In this document: piece after piece, positions 6,975 through 15,739 of the stretch
Numbering within the stretch: the first letter of the stretch is position 1
How the letters are laid out: each line of letters opens with the position of its first letter
Source of the DNA: Selenomonas sp. AB3002
GTDB taxonomy: Bacteria; Bacillota; Negativicutes; Selenomonadales; Selenomonadaceae
NCBI RefSeq assembly: GCF_000702545.1
Contig: NZ_JNIO01000002.1
Coordinates: 496,001-560,000 of the forward strand
Reading direction: 5' to 3'
Length of the DNA stretch: 64,000 bases
Position numbers and translations under genes: made by a program
The notes under the pieces: model-generated
Told to the model about the DNA's origin: nothing
The model's database searches: none
Seen by the model: the letters and a program-made list of their open reading frames with translations, nothing else

Positions 6975-8888
6975 TTACTCTTGCGGCTTCATCACACCGT
7001 TCTGATAAGCCAGCAGCAAATTATACAAATCCGTAATTTCATCCTGTATAGCCCGTCCCTGGTCTGTCTCCCCCACGGTAGTCCTCATGGTCTGCAGTTC
7101 CACGGTCTCCGACACGGACTCTATGTCCTGGTTCTCCCTCAGGGCTTCCCGGACGTCGGCGATTTTCTGATGGGCCAGCAAACGCAGGCCCCGGGAGTTG
7201 GAAATCAGGGTGAAGCCTGAGATGCCGGTTTTCTTGTGATAGGCCTTGCAGAAGCCGCCGTCGATGATGATGGCCTTGCCGTGAGCCTTCACAGGGCTTT
7301 CCCCCTTCTTGACCTTCACGGGCACATGGCCGTTGACGATGTGGCCTCTCACAGGGTCCAGTCCGAACTCCTGCAAGACCCTTTCGCAGGCGCTCTGGTC
7401 GTTGAGGAAATGGAAATAGGGGTCAGAGGGCTCCTTCCAGGTGCTCTCGTCTGCCACCAGCACCCGCTCGAAGGTCTTCATTTCCCTGCCGGACAAAGGC
7501 GAGAGGCGGCCGCACCAGAGGAAGTACATGAAGTCCAGGGCGCTTTCCGTACGGTGGAGATACGCCTCCCTAGCCTTGGCCTCGCAGAAATTGAACCAGC
7601 TGCGGCCCTTGTAGTCCTTGCCTTCAAAGTGTATAGTGCGGAAGCTGCCGTCCTCCTCCATGGGCACGCAGCCGTGGAACAGCAGATTGCCGTTGTAACA
7701 GGTGTAGATGCTGCCCTTCTGGTAAAGATAGTCCAGATGCTTTTTCAGCACAGCGCTTTCTGTGAAGTAGGATTTCAAATCTGCCATGATGGCAGCTTCT
7801 TTTTCCGTCAGCTGATAGGGATCTTCCGCATTTTCATCAATAGTGGGGAAATAGGCGCTGGCCAGCTCATAGCGCTTCCCGTCTCCCAGCACTGCATAGC
7901 AGGAGCGGAAATCGATCTTGTCCAGCAGCAGCCTGTCATTCATCTGGAAATCCGGGTTGCGGCGTATCATCTGGCCTTCCAGCTTCAGCATCATGATGGC
8001 CGCCGCCTTCTCCCCTGCCTTGATGGGATTTGAATCGGGATAAATGCGATTAGCAAAGGTAGTGAGAGGCCTCAGGCTGATGCCGTAGCCCCGCTCCAGC
8101 ACGTCTGTGTTGTTGTAGCGCAGGGAGTTGCGCACCACGGCAGCAATGCAGATCTCGCTGCCCATGGCCGCCCCCATCCAAAGCACATCGTGGTTGCCCC
8201 ACTGGATATCTACTGAAGGGTGCTCCATCAGGAGGTTCAGGATGGCATCGGGCCTGTTGCCCCGGTCAAAGAAATCCCCCACAATGTGCAGCCTGTCCAC
8301 CGCCAGCCGCTTGATGAGCACCGTGAAAGCCACGATGAAATCCGCCCCGCTGTCAATCTGCACAATGGTATCCAGCAGGCGCTTGTGGTAGATGAACTGA
8401 GCATTGTCCGCCTCCGGCCTGGTGTTCATGAGCTCCACGATGACCCCTTCGTACCTTTTGGGAATGAAGCCAGCCACCTTGGAAGCGGGATACTTGTAGC
8501 TCATCAATTTCGCCAGCTCCAGCAGGCGTGACAGATTTTCCCGATACCAGGCAGGGGTGTTCTCCCGCCGCTCTGTCACCTGCTCGATTTTCTCCCGGGG
8601 GTAGTAGATAAGGGTGCAGAACTCCGCCTTCTCCGCCTCCGTCAGCCGCACGCCAAAGACGTACTCCACCTTTTCCCGTATGACCCCGGAACAGTTGTTC
8701 AAGATGTGGAAAAAGGAAGAATACTCCCCGTGCAGATCGCTCATGAAATGCTCAATGCCCTTGGGCAGCTGCAACTGGGACTGCAGGTAGATAAGCTTCT
8801 CGTAAACCACTTCCTTGGTGGGATATTTTTCCGACAGCAGGCGCATTACCTTGCTGGGACGGCTGCCGTGTTTCTGTGCGCTGGTCAT
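6975..8888 (-). CDS. fbp: Fructose-1,6-bisphosphatase, class III
   Basis: This enzyme hydrolyses fructose 1,6-bisphosphate to fructose 6-phosphate in gluconeogenesis. The protein is about 637 residues, the usual size for the Firmicute class III (Bacillus Fbp) family and unrelated to class I or GlpX. Metallophosphoesterase motifs are visible: FMSDLHGEYSSF, then VGDFFDRGNRPD, then WGNHDVLWMG, and a C-terminal GHVPVK. The start is taken at the ATG at 8888 (MTSAQKHGSRPSK), 8 bases after AGGGAGG. An in-frame TTG ten codons upstream at 8918 lacks a ribosome binding site. The gene is divergent from a PTS EIIA gene, and the gap between them carries an operator-like inverted repeat. Confidence 0.95.
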   Translation of the reverse strand: MTSAQKHGSRPSKVMRLLSEKYPTKEVVYEKLIYLQSQLQLPKGIEHFMSDLHGEYSSFFHILNNCSGVIREKVEYVFGVRLTEAEKAEFCTLIYYPREKIEQVTERRENTPAWYRENLSRLLELAKLMSYKYPASKVAGFIPKRYEGVIVELMNTRPEADNAQFIYHKRLLDTIVQIDSGADFIVAFTVLIKRLAVDRLHIVGDFFDRGNRPDAILNLLMEHPSVDIQWGNHDVLWMGAAMGSEICIAAVVRNSLRYNNTDVLERGYGISLRPLTTFANRIYPDSNPIKAGEKAAAIMMLKLEGQMIRRNPDFQMNDRLLLDKIDFRSCYAVLGDGKRYELASAYFPTIDENAEDPYQLTEKEAAIMADLKSYFTESAVLKKHLDYLYQKGSIYTCYNGNLLFHGCVPMEEDGSFRTIHFEGKDYKGRSWFNFCEAKAREAYLHRTESALDFMYFLWCGRLSPLSGREMKTFERVLVADESTWKEPSDPYFHFLNDQSACERVLQEFGLDPVRGHIVNGHVPVKVKKGESPVKAHGKAIIIDGGFCKAYHKKTGISGFTLISNSRGLRLLAHQKIADVREALRENQDIESVSETVELQTMRTTVGETDQGRAIQDEITDLYNLLLAYQNGVMKPQE

Positions 8889-8958
8889 GACCCTGTCCTC
8901 CCTTGTGTGCTTTTTCAAGTATTATTCTACCACATAATAGATAATATTGTGAAATTTA

Positions 8959-8998
8959 TTGAAATAAAGTGTTCGCCGTGCTATAGTAATAGCGAACA
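8959..8998 (+). promoter_or_regulatory. Promoter with inverted-repeat operator for the EIIA gene
   Basis: TTGAAA (8959-8964), a 17-base spacer, and TATAGT (8982-8987). The inverted repeat TGTTCGC (8970-8976)...GCGAACA (8992-8998) spans the spacer, -10 and probable start, a typical repressor position. The regulator is unknown. Confidence 0.6.
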
Positions 8999-9039
8999 AA
9001 AGAAAATTCATGCAAATTGTGCAAAGGAGAGAAATTGCC

Positions 9040-9369
9040 ATGGAAGATCTGGAACTCTTGGCCTTCAAAATCATCTCAGGCGTGGGCAGCGCCCGCAGCT
9101 TCTACATCGAGGCCATAGCCGCTGCCAAGGCTGGTGACTTCCAGCGGGCGGAGAACCTCATCAGGGAGGGAGAGAAGAGTTTCGTGGAAGGCCATCATTC
9201 CCATCTGAAACTGCTGGAAGCAGAGGGAAAGGGAGAGAACGTGGTGTCCCTCTTGGTGCTCCATGCCGAAGACCAGCTCATGAGCGCCGAGGCTTACAAG
9301 ACCATCGCCAAGGACTTCATTGACACCTATATGCGCATCGAGAAGCTGGAAAAACAATTAGAAAAATAA
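9040..9369 (+). CDS. PTS EIIA, lactose/cellobiose family
   Basis: A roughly 109-residue all-helical EIIA of the Lac/Chb family. It accepts phosphate from HPr on a histidine in the EGHHSHLKLL segment and normally passes it to an EIIB. The conserved VVSLLVLHAEDQLMSA segment near the C-terminus matches the family (the L-x-HAQDHLM pattern). The start is the ATG at 9040, preceded by AAAGGAGAG. An in-frame ATG ten codons upstream has no ribosome binding site. No EIIB, EIIC or phospho-glycosidase gene is adjacent, so this is an orphan EIIA. Its place opposite fbp suggests either a regulatory role or service to a PTS encoded elsewhere. A terminator follows immediately. Confidence 0.9.
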   Translation: MEDLELLAFKIISGVGSARSFYIEAIAAAKAGDFQRAENLIREGEKSFVEGHHSHLKLLEAEGKGENVVSLLVLHAEDQLMSAEAYKTIAKDFIDTYMRIEKLEKQLEK

Positions 9370-9374
9370 AAGCC

Positions 9375-9415
9375 AATCCCCCGGAGGACACACTACAGTC
9401 CCACGGGGGATTTTT
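9375..9415. terminator. Bidirectional terminator between convergent genes
   Basis: ATCCCCC (9376-9382) pairs with GGGGGAT (9405-9411), followed by TTTTT on the plus strand. It separates the EIIA gene from the convergent membrane protein gene. Confidence 0.7.
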
Positions 9416-9864
9416 CATCCCAAAACTATCTTTATGCCGTAAGCGCCTATAATCAGTATCAAAGCCACTATATACTCCCGGATGGAGCCAACCTTGAACA
9501 GCTTGACACCTATCTTCTGTGTGGGCGTGATAAACGGCACCTTGCCGCAGATGGCATCTTCGGCAATATGCAGCAATGCTCCCACTGCCATGAAGAAGAT
9601 AATCTCCCCCAAGGTGCCAAGGCTGAGTCCCAGGTACTCCTCTCCCCTGAGGGCTGCTCCCCCTATCAGCAGGTAAAGCATGGGCCAGTGGGACCAGCCA
9701 CGATGAGCGCAGCGAAAGCCAAAAAGGCTGCGGCGCTGAAAAGGGTTGCCCTCCACCTTGTCCGGCACAATGGCCCCTGCCATGCTGTAAATTGCCGCCA
9801 TAGGGTCCTCCGTAGCCGCATAAACAATAACTCCCGTCACCACTTCATGGGTCAGCCATTTCAT
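9415..9864 (-). CDS. YdjM-like membrane-bound metal-dependent hydrolase family protein
   Basis: The 149-residue membrane protein fits the YdjM (PF04307) family. It starts MKWLTHEVVTG with an early histidine, has DKVEG in the first loop, then HRGWSHWPML, and later LLHIAEDAICGKVPFITP. The conserved His/Asp residues (H6, D35, HRGxSH, H-x3-D) suggest a metal site at the membrane. About four hydrophobic segments are visible. Relatives are called inner-membrane hydrolases and their substrate is not known. The gene stands alone between two terminators. Confidence 0.75.
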   Translation of the reverse strand: MKWLTHEVVTGVIVYAATEDPMAAIYSMAGAIVPDKVEGNPFQRRSLFGFRCAHRGWSHWPMLYLLIGGAALRGEEYLGLSLGTLGEIIFFMAVGALLHIAEDAICGKVPFITPTQKIGVKLFKVGSIREYIVALILIIGAYGIKIVLG

Positions 9865-9913
9865 GAGTCTTTCTCCTTTTAGACAAACAGAACATACTAT
9901 CTATAGTATAGCA

Positions 9914-9957
9914 AAAAAAGCGCCTGTTGTGGACATTTTTCCACAACAGACGCTTTT
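9914..9957 (-). terminator. Intrinsic terminator of hcp
   Basis: A long near-perfect stem (AAAAGCGCCTGTTGTGGA with its complement, one mismatch) about 7 bases past the hcp stop. It has T-runs on both strands. Confidence 0.85.
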
Positions 9958-9963
9958 TCTCGA

Positions 9964-11592
9964 TTAGCCAATCATCTTCTTGATATCTTCTTCAACCGTC
10001 GTAATGCCGTCTATGCCGAAGTTTTCTACCAGCACCTTGGCCACATTAGGAGACAGGAAGGCGGGCAGGGTGGGGCCCAGGTGGATGTTCTTCACCCCCA
10101 AATGCAGGAGTGCCAGCAACACGATCACGGCCTTCTGCTCATACCAGGAGATATTGTAGGCAATGGGCAGCTCGTTGATATCTGCCAGGCCAAAGGCCTC
10201 CTTCAGCTTCAGGGCAATGAGGGCCAGAGAATAGGAATCATTGCACTGGCCTGCATCCAGCACCCGGGGAATGCCGCCGATATCCCCCAGGCCCAGCTTG
10301 ATGTACTTGTACTTGGCGCAGCCTGCGGTGAGGATGATGGTGTCATGGGGCAGAGCCTTGGCAAAGTCCTCATAGTAGCTGCGGGACTTCATGCGACCGT
10401 CGCAGCCTGCCATGACCACGAACTTCTTCACGGCGCCGGACTTCACTGCCTCTACCACCTTGTCCGCCAGGGCAAAGACCTGCTCATGGGCAAAGCCGCC
10501 CACAATCTCGCCCTTTTCCAGTTCTTGGGGGGCAGGGCACTTCTTAGCCAATTCGATGACAGCGCTGAAATCCTTCTTGCCGTTCACTTCTTCGATGTGA
10601 GCGCAGCCGGGGAAGCCCACAGCCCCCGTGGTGAAGACTCTCTCCTTATAGCTCTCCTTAGGAGGCACAAGGCAGTTGGTGGTCATGAGGATGGGACCGC
10701 CGAAGGCCTCGAACTCCTCCTTCTGCTTCCACCAGGCATTGCCGTAGTTGCCGGCAAAGTGCTTGTACTGCTTGAACTTGGGATAGTAATGGGCAGGCAG
10801 CATCTCGCCGTGGGTGTAGACATCCACCCCCGTGCCCTCTGTCTGCTCCAACAGCATTTCCAGATCACGCAGGTCATGACCGGAAATAAGGATGGCGGGA
10901 TTGCTCCTCACCCCTAAGTCCACCTTGGTGATTTCCGGGTGGCCGTAGGCGCCGGTGTTGGCATTGTCCAGCAGAGCCATTCCCTTCACGCCCCACTCGC
11001 CGGCCTCGAGAGCCAGCGCCGTGAGTGTCTCGCCGTCAAGATCCTCCAAAAGCCTGGCCAGGGCAGACTGCTGGAAGGCATCAATAGTCTCATCTTCCTT
11101 TTCCAGCGCATTGGCATGCCACAGATAAGCTGACAGGCCCTTCAGGCCATAGGTGATAAGCTCCTTCAGGCTGCGGATATCCTCGTTGGCCTCGGCGAGA
11201 ATCCCCACGGCAGCAGCCTTGGCTTCAAACTCCTCCCGCCTGCCAGTCCAACGAGCCGCCTCAGGCAGGTTCTCCCTGCTTGCAAGTCTCTCCAGCAAGC
11301 CCGCCTTCACAGCCAGAGTTTCCTCAACACGGGCCGCAATGGCCTCCAGGTCAAAGTTGGCATTGGTGATGGTGGCAAAAAGGTTCAAAGTCACCAGATG
11401 ATTAACTTCTTTAGCCACAGATTTGCCTTCCTCACGCATGCGCACAGCAACAGCAGAAATCCCCTTGGTCACATATATAAGCAAATCCTGCATAGCTGCC
11501 ACTTCCGGCTTCTTGCCGCAGACACCCACCTGGGTGCAGCCTTTGCAACCCGCGGTTTCCTGGCACTGGAAGCAAAACATCTTATTTTCCAT
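9964..11592 (-). CDS. hcp: Hybrid-cluster protein (hydroxylamine reductase / NO-stress protein)
   Basis: The 542-residue Hcp carries the N-terminal cysteine cluster [17 protein letters not shown]. Its spacing fits the C-x2-C-x7-8-C-x5-C type that holds a [4Fe-4S] cluster in anaerobes. Hybrid-cluster ligands appear in [16 protein letters not shown], the TNCLVPP and GFPGCAHI segments, and [10 protein letters not shown]. Hcp reduces hydroxylamine in vitro and NO to N2O in several bacteria, protecting anaerobes from nitrosative stress. No hcr reductase gene is adjacent. The upstream region carries a perfect palindrome suited to an HcpR/CRP-FNR-type activator. Transcription stops at a strong terminator. 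Confidence 0.95.
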   Translation of the reverse strand: MENKMFCFQCQETAGCKGCTQVGVCGKKPEVAAMQDLLIYVTKGISAVAVRMREEGKSVAKEVNHLVTLNLFATITNANFDLEAIAARVEETLAVKAGLLERLASRENLPEAARWTGRREEFEAKAAAVGILAEANEDIRSLKELITYGLKGLSAYLWHANALEKEDETIDAFQQSALARLLEDLDGETLTALALEAGEWGVKGMALLDNANTGAYGHPEITKVDLGVRSNPAILISGHDLRDLEMLLEQTEGTGVDVYTHGEMLPAHYYPKFKQYKHFAGNYGNAWWKQKEEFEAFGGPILMTTNCLVPPKESYKERVFTTGAVGFPGCAHIEEVNGKKDFSAVIELAKKCPAPQELEKGEIVGGFAHEQVFALADKVVEAVKSGAVKKFVVMAGCDGRMKSRSYYEDFAKALPHDTIILTAGCAKYKYIKLGLGDIGGIPRVLDAGQCNDSYSLALIALKLKEAFGLADINELPIAYNISWYEQKAVIVLLALLHLGVKNIHLGPTLPAFLSPNVAKVLVENFGIDGITTVEEDIKKMIG

Positions 11593-11638
11593 GGTAAAAC
11601 TCTCCCTTGCATACTCGTCTCAATCAATCTATGGGTAT

Positions 11639-11681
11639 AATATAGCCTATTGACGCCCAAACATCTGTAACAAAAGTTACA
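11639..11681 (-). promoter_or_regulatory. hcp promoter with HcpR/CRP-FNR-type palindrome
   Basis: TGTAAC-N4-GTTACA (11666-11681) is a perfect inverted repeat upstream of a TATATT -10 (11639-11644) on the minus strand. If transcription starts about 7 bases past the -10, the palindrome centre lies near -41.5, the class II activator position. From memory, GTAAC-N4-GTTAC resembles the HcpR motif proposed for Clostridia and relatives. Confidence 0.6.
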
Positions 11682-11775
11682 TTGATGGAATTTTCGTAGT
11701 CAAAAAAGCAGAATGATGGTATGATAAAATAGTTTTGACACCTAGGACGTGTTGATTAAAGGAGGACTATCCTGA

Positions 11776-12873
11776 ATGGATGACTATACCTGGCAACGGA
11801 AGCTGCGTGAGCGCAAATCCAAAAGCTCCCGCTGGCAGCTGCTGCTTTTTTTGGTGCTGGCCGTATCTATCGGCACGGCAGCCTGGTATTTCGGCTTTTT
11901 CTACCGCACCCCGGAGTATGCCCTGGAACAGGCTAAGCTGGCCTGGCAGGCAAAGGATGAGGAGAAATTCAAGCAATATGTGAATCTCAATCTCCTGACC
12001 TCCCGGGCCTATGATGACCTGACCGTAGATCTCTTTGCCTACGATGCCACCCTCAACGCCCAGAGCAAGGTGATGTTCGAGAAATTCTACATTCTCATCA
12101 AGCCCCAGCTCTCCCAGGGCACGGAGGAAACAATCCTGCGCCGTCTCACCACGGGCAGCTGGACCTTGCCCGAAGGAGCAGATATTCTGAAAGGCCGCCA
12201 GCTGGGCATCGACTATGAGCGCTTCCTTGAACGCAGCCAGCTGCGCAACACCACTTTCCTGGAAATCACCAAGGTGGATCGCCACGGCAGCACAGCTCTG
12301 GCAGAAGTAAAGGTGCGGGAGGATTACACCCAGACGGATTTCACCATGGTGCTCTCCATGGAAAAGGCCGATGACGGCCACTGGCAGGTAGCATATATCA
12401 AGAACTACAAGGAGTATCTTGACACCATTGCCCCCCTGCAGAACAAGGACATTGCCGACTACATCGAATCCACTAAAGCCATCGTTTCTGACTGCAACGA
12501 AAAGCTCCGGGACCATCAGATCAAGTTCCAGTCCCTGACAGGCACCTCTGCCGGAAAGCTCTCTGACTACCAGAAGAAGAACCTGAAGAAGCTTCTAACC
12601 CAGGAAGTCATTCCCACCCTGCAGGACAGGCAGGCCCAGCTTGACCAGGTTCCCGTGCCCAAAGGGGCACAATATCTGGCTGACCAGCGGAAGCTCTCCA
12701 CCAAAACCACCATTGAAGCCTGGGAACATTTCATCAAGGGACTGGAGAATGACGACCAGACTGAATTTGCCGCCGCTGAGACCTTGCACAAACAGGAGCT
12801 GGCCATTGACCTCAGGGTGGACGAAATCATACACCACACCGCCCTCAGCAAGAATATCCCCAACCTGCCGTAA
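11776..12873 (+). CDS. DUF2939-like membrane-anchored protein
   Basis: The 365-residue protein has a short basic N-terminus, one membrane segment (about residues 23-42, LLLFLVLAVSIGTAAWYFGFF region), and a large domain predicted outside the membrane. The segment right after the membrane helix (RTPEYALEQAKLAWQAKDEEKF, then YVNLNLL) resembles the DUF2939 pattern, in which paired helices count a 'residence' domain. The C-terminal half is charged and probably helical. Start at 11776 follows AAAGGAGG. The function is unknown. It is divergent from hcp and followed by its own terminator, so no operon partner helps. Confidence 0.65.
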   Translation: MDDYTWQRKLRERKSKSSRWQLLLFLVLAVSIGTAAWYFGFFYRTPEYALEQAKLAWQAKDEEKFKQYVNLNLLTSRAYDDLTVDLFAYDATLNAQSKVMFEKFYILIKPQLSQGTEETILRRLTTGSWTLPEGADILKGRQLGIDYERFLERSQLRNTTFLEITKVDRHGSTALAEVKVREDYTQTDFTMVLSMEKADDGHWQVAYIKNYKEYLDTIAPLQNKDIADYIESTKAIVSDCNEKLRDHQIKFQSLTGTSAGKLSDYQKKNLKKLLTQEVIPTLQDRQAQLDQVPVPKGAQYLADQRKLSTKTTIEAWEHFIKGLENDDQTEFAAAETLHKQELAIDLRVDEIIHHTALSKNIPNLP

Positions 12874-12878
12874 TTTTT

Positions 12879-12906
12879 GCTTCCCCTTCCAGGGGAGGCT
12901 TTTTAT
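12879..12906 (+). terminator. Intrinsic terminator of the DUF2939-like gene
   Basis: A 9-bp stem (GCTTCCCCT with AGGGGAGGC, one G-T pair) followed by TTTTTATTTT, 5 bases past the stop. Confidence 0.85.
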
Positions 12907-12945
12907 TTTACAGCTTTTGGTTTTGTCAAGGACTTTATTTTATTT

Positions 12946-13002
12946 GGTAAACGTTTCCTTCGAGCTCTCCAATCTTGACAAAAAACTGCAAAGGTTTAAA
13001 AT
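12946..13002 (+). promoter_or_regulatory. Promoter and CcpA/LacI-type operator upstream of the glucose-type EIIA
   Basis: GGTAAACGTTTCC (12946-12958) is a near-palindrome with the AAACGTTT core of LacI/CcpA-family sites. TTGACA (12975-12980) and TAAAAT (12997-13002) with a 16-base spacer form a likely promoter. The operator lies upstream of the -35, so activation or looping is as possible as repression. Confidence 0.5.
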
Positions 13003-13050
13003 ATAGTCAAAGGGACATGTACAAAATTTTCAAAATTTTAGCAAAGGCAG

Positions 13051-13599
13051 GTGAAATGCTTCTGTCGGTGCAGTGGATGTACCCATGCACTCATACACAT
13101 GAAGCAGCAAGGCATGACTAAGCAGGAAAAGGATTTACAAGCACTACACCTCTTGGCTCCCATTTCCGGACAGACGGTGCGACTCGAAAGTGTCCCGGAT
13201 CCGGTTTTCTCCGAGAAGCTTACAGGAGACGGCCTGGCTATCCTGGCAGACGGTGACACGGTACTGGCTCCCTGTGACGGGGAGATCACCCTCTTCTTCG
13301 ACACCAAGCACGCTTTCGCCATCACTACTCCCGACGGGGTGCAGGTCCTGGTACACGTAGGCCTGGACACCATCATCATGAACGGGGACGGCCTCACGGC
13401 CCTGAAGCACAGCGGCGAGAAAGTCACCGCCGGCACCCCCATTCTGAAACTGGACAGGGCCCTTCTGGAGAAGAACAAGATCAACATGATTTGTCCCGTG
13501 CTGATCGTGAATTATGAACGGGTCAAAAAAATCACTCCCAGAATGGCAGGAGAAGCTGTCATTGCAGGAGAGGATACCGTACTTCAGTATGCTGTGTAA
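13051..13599 (+). CDS. PTS EIIA, glucose family (Crr-like)
   Basis: The 182-residue protein contains one glucose-type EIIA domain (PF00358): LAPISGQTVRLESVPDPVFS, then GDGLAILADGDTVLAPCDGEI, then the active-site region VLVHVGLDTIIMNGDGL with the phosphorylated histidine in the VLVHVG motif. It carries phosphate from HPr to a sugar EIIB, and in some bacteria acts as a regulator. The start is uncertain. A GTG at 13051 gives a cysteine-rich leader (CFCRCSGC), while ATGs at 13099 and 13114 give leaders closer to the usual domain length but lack strong ribosome binding sites. No EIIB/EIIC is adjacent, so it is an orphan. A CcpA/LacI-type site lies upstream and a strong terminator follows. Confidence 0.88.
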   Translation: MKCFCRCSGCTHALIHMKQQGMTKQEKDLQALHLLAPISGQTVRLESVPDPVFSEKLTGDGLAILADGDTVLAPCDGEITLFFDTKHAFAITTPDGVQVLVHVGLDTIIMNGDGLTALKHSGEKVTAGTPILKLDRALLEKNKINMICPVLIVNYERVKKITPRMAGEAVIAGEDTVLQYAV

Positions 13600-13611
13600 T
13601 TGCATATATTA

Positions 13612-13656
13612 AGAAAGTCTCGAAGCATGAAGCCGCTTCGAGACTTTCTTTTTATC
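13612..13656. terminator. Bidirectional terminator between EIIA and rnfB
   Basis: A perfect 16-bp stem (AAGAAAGTCTCGAAGC and its complement, 8-base loop) followed by TTTTTAT on the plus strand. On the minus strand it overlaps the very end of rnfB. Confidence 0.9.
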
Positions 13657-14488
13657 AGGCTGATTTTTCCTGCAAGGCAGGTACTTTCACCAGGCTCTGT
13701 ATAGCCTTGGTAGGACATTTCCCCAAACACGTCGGTTCCGGGCAACCTATGCACTTCTCTGAATCCACCACGGCCAGGAAGTTCTCCACCTTGATGGCGC
13801 CACGGCTGCAGTTCCTCATGCAGAGGCCGCAGCCTATGCAGGCCTGCTGGCAGTTTTTCTTGGCTGCAGGTCCCTTGTCATGGGAGCTGCAGGTGACTTC
13901 CACAGGAGCGCCGAAGGTCTTCAGGGCCATGAGCCCCTGGGGGCAGGTCTCCACGCACTTGCCGCAGCCTGTGCAGATTTCCTTGTCCACTACCGGCAGG
14001 CCCTCCTCCCCCATGGAAAGGGCACCGAAGGGGCAGGCCTTGACACAGTTGCCAAAGCCCAGGCAGCCGAACTTGCAGCCCTTGGGGCCGCCTCCCACCA
14101 ATTTAGCAGCAGCGCAGTCAGGCACGCCTTCATAGCGGGCAGCCATAACCGCTGCCGTGAGAGTGCCACGGCACTTGAGGTAAGCGTAATGAGGCTCCGC
14201 CGCTTCAGCCTTCTTGCCGGTGAGCTCCGCAACCTTGGCCGCCACGGCAGCCTTGCCGGGCACGCAGAGGTTCGGCGGCACCTCGGGGTCCTCCACCACA
14301 GCCTCAGCATATTTGGCACAGCCTGCAAAACCGCAGGCGCCGCACTGTCCTTTGGGAAGGATGTCCTCCACTTCTGCAATGAGGGGATTCGACTCCATGG
14401 CAAATTTCTTGTCTGCCAGAGCCAGCACCAGCCCAAAGAAGGTGCCCACCCCCACCAGCACTACGATTATATATATAGCAGTTTCCAT
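13655..14488 (-). CDS. rnfB: Rnf complex subunit RnfB (iron-sulfur)
   Basis: RnfB passes electrons from RnfC's input side toward the membrane in the ferredoxin:NAD+ oxidoreductase. The 277-residue protein has an N-terminal membrane helix (IYIIVVLVGVGTFFGLVLAL), then a 4Fe-4S Fes-type domain (LPKGQCGACGFAGCAKYAE). Several ferredoxin-type clusters follow (CLGFGNCVKACPFGAL, CTGCGKCVETCPQG, CIGCGLCMRNCSRGAI, and a last one around CIGC...CLGKCP). It is the last gene of the operon, 10 bases after rnfA, with an AGGAGG ribosome binding site. A terminator overlaps its end. Confidence 0.96.
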   Translation of the reverse strand: METAIYIIVVLVGVGTFFGLVLALADKKFAMESNPLIAEVEDILPKGQCGACGFAGCAKYAEAVVEDPEVPPNLCVPGKAAVAAKVAELTGKKAEAAEPHYAYLKCRGTLTAAVMAARYEGVPDCAAAKLVGGGPKGCKFGCLGFGNCVKACPFGALSMGEEGLPVVDKEICTGCGKCVETCPQGLMALKTFGAPVEVTCSSHDKGPAAKKNCQQACIGCGLCMRNCSRGAIKVENFLAVVDSEKCIGCPEPTCLGKCPTKAIQSLVKVPALQEKSA

Positions 14489-14498
14489 AAGAAACCTC

Positions 14499-15074
14499 CT
14501 ACAACATACCAGAGAAGCCCAAGAAGGCCAAAGACAGCATTCCTGCTAAGATAAACGCAATACCAATTCCCTGCAGGGGCTTGGGCACATCGGCGTAAAC
14601 CAGCTTCTCGCGCAGGGAAGCCATCAGGGCAATTGCCAACGCAAAGCCCAAGCCTGACCCGATGGCAAACACGATGCTCTTGAGCAGGCTGTAGCTGTTC
14701 TCCACATTCAGCAGGGGCACGGCCAGCACTATGCAGTTGGTGGCAATCAGCAGCAGGTAGATGCCCCACATATTGTAGAGGGCAGGGGCCTGTTTTTTGA
14801 TGACCAGTTCCAGCAGCTGCACGAAACTGGCTGTGAGCACCACGAAGACGATGGTGGTCAGGAAGGTGACTCCCAAAGGCTCCAGCACGAAGAAGTACAC
14901 AATCCAGGCCAAAATGGAGCTCATGGTCATGACGGAGGTCACCGCCATGCCCATGCCCACAGAGGCAGAAAAGCTCTTGGATATGCCGAAGAAAATGCAC
15001 AGTCCCAGAAACTTCGTCAGCACGAAGTTATTGATAATCACCGCTCCGATAAAAAGCGTCAAATACTCAGCCAT
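14499..15074 (-). CDS. rnfA: Rnf complex subunit RnfA (membrane)
   Basis: The 191-residue integral membrane subunit has six hydrophobic segments and the RnfA/NqrE signature NNFVLTKFLGLCIFFGIS. RnfA and RnfE form the inverted-topology pair that binds a [2Fe-2S] cluster between them and takes part in ion pumping. The conserved Cys in GLCIFFG fits this. Its start overlaps the rnfE stop by one base, so translation is probably coupled. Confidence 0.96.
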   Translation of the reverse strand: MAEYLTLFIGAVIINNFVLTKFLGLCIFFGISKSFSASVGMGMAVTSVMTMSSILAWIVYFFVLEPLGVTFLTTIVFVVLTASFVQLLELVIKKQAPALYNMWGIYLLLIATNCIVLAVPLLNVENSYSLLKSIVFAIGSGLGFALAIALMASLREKLVYADVPKPLQGIGIAFILAGMLSLAFLGFSGML

Positions 15075-15739
15075 CAGCCTTCAGCCCCCTCTCTGGCTTC
15101 CCTGCGCCGCGCCTCCTGTGCCTCGATCTTCTCCCTGTGGGAGTTCCAGGTCTTGGTGGCAGCCACCAGATAGCCAATGAGAATAAAGGCCCCCGGCGGC
15201 AGAATCATCATCAGCATGGGCTCATAGCCGGAACCCATGACCTGATAGCCCAAGAGCGTACCTGAGCCAATCAGCTCGCGGATGGCAGAGATGATGAGCA
15301 TGGCCAGCGTGAAGCCGCAGCCCATGCCGAAACCATCAGCAAAGGAGCGTATGGGGCCATTCTTGGAAGCAAAGACCTCAGCCCGGGCCAGGATGATGGC
15401 GAACACCACCACCAGGGCCAGATAGATGCCCATGGCCTTGTAAAGCACCGGGAAATACGCCTGCAATACCAGCTGGGCCACCGTGACGATGGTGGCGATG
15501 GAGGTGATATAGACAGGCACACGCACCTTGGGATTCACCAGGTGACGCACCAGTGATACCACCACATTGTTGGAGGTGATGACGAAGGTCACCGTCAGCC
15601 CCATGGTCAGGCCGTTCACCACCGTGGTGGTCACCGCCAGTGCCGGACACAGGGACAGCGCCAGGATGAAAATGGGGTTTTCCGCCAGCAGGCCCTTGCT
15701 GTAGATGGGCCAGAGTTCTTTCAGCTTGTCCATGCTCAC
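15074..15739 (-). CDS. rnfE: Rnf complex subunit RnfE (membrane)
   Basis: The 221-residue membrane protein belongs to the RnfE/NqrD family: LAENPIFILALSLCPALAVTTTVVNG carries the conserved cysteine and TM start, and later ANNVVVSL-type loops appear as SNNVVVSLVRHLVNPKVRVPVYI. A charged C-terminal tail follows the last helix. It pairs with RnfA in the membrane core. The start overlaps rnfG by four bases (ATGA) and its stop overlaps the rnfA start. Confidence 0.96.
   Translation of the reverse strand: MSMDKLKELWPIYSKGLLAENPIFILALSLCPALAVTTTVVNGLTMGLTVTFVITSNNVVVSLVRHLVNPKVRVPVYITSIATIVTVAQLVLQAYFPVLYKAMGIYLALVVVFAIILARAEVFASKNGPIRSFADGFGMGCGFTLAMLIISAIRELIGSGTLLGYQVMGSGYEPMLMMILPPGAFILIGYLVAATKTWNSHREKIEAQEARRREAREGAEG

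Noticed and set aside
10081-10917. 278-residue ORF opposite hcp
   Set aside because: Antisense frame of hcp with no ribosome binding site or domain.
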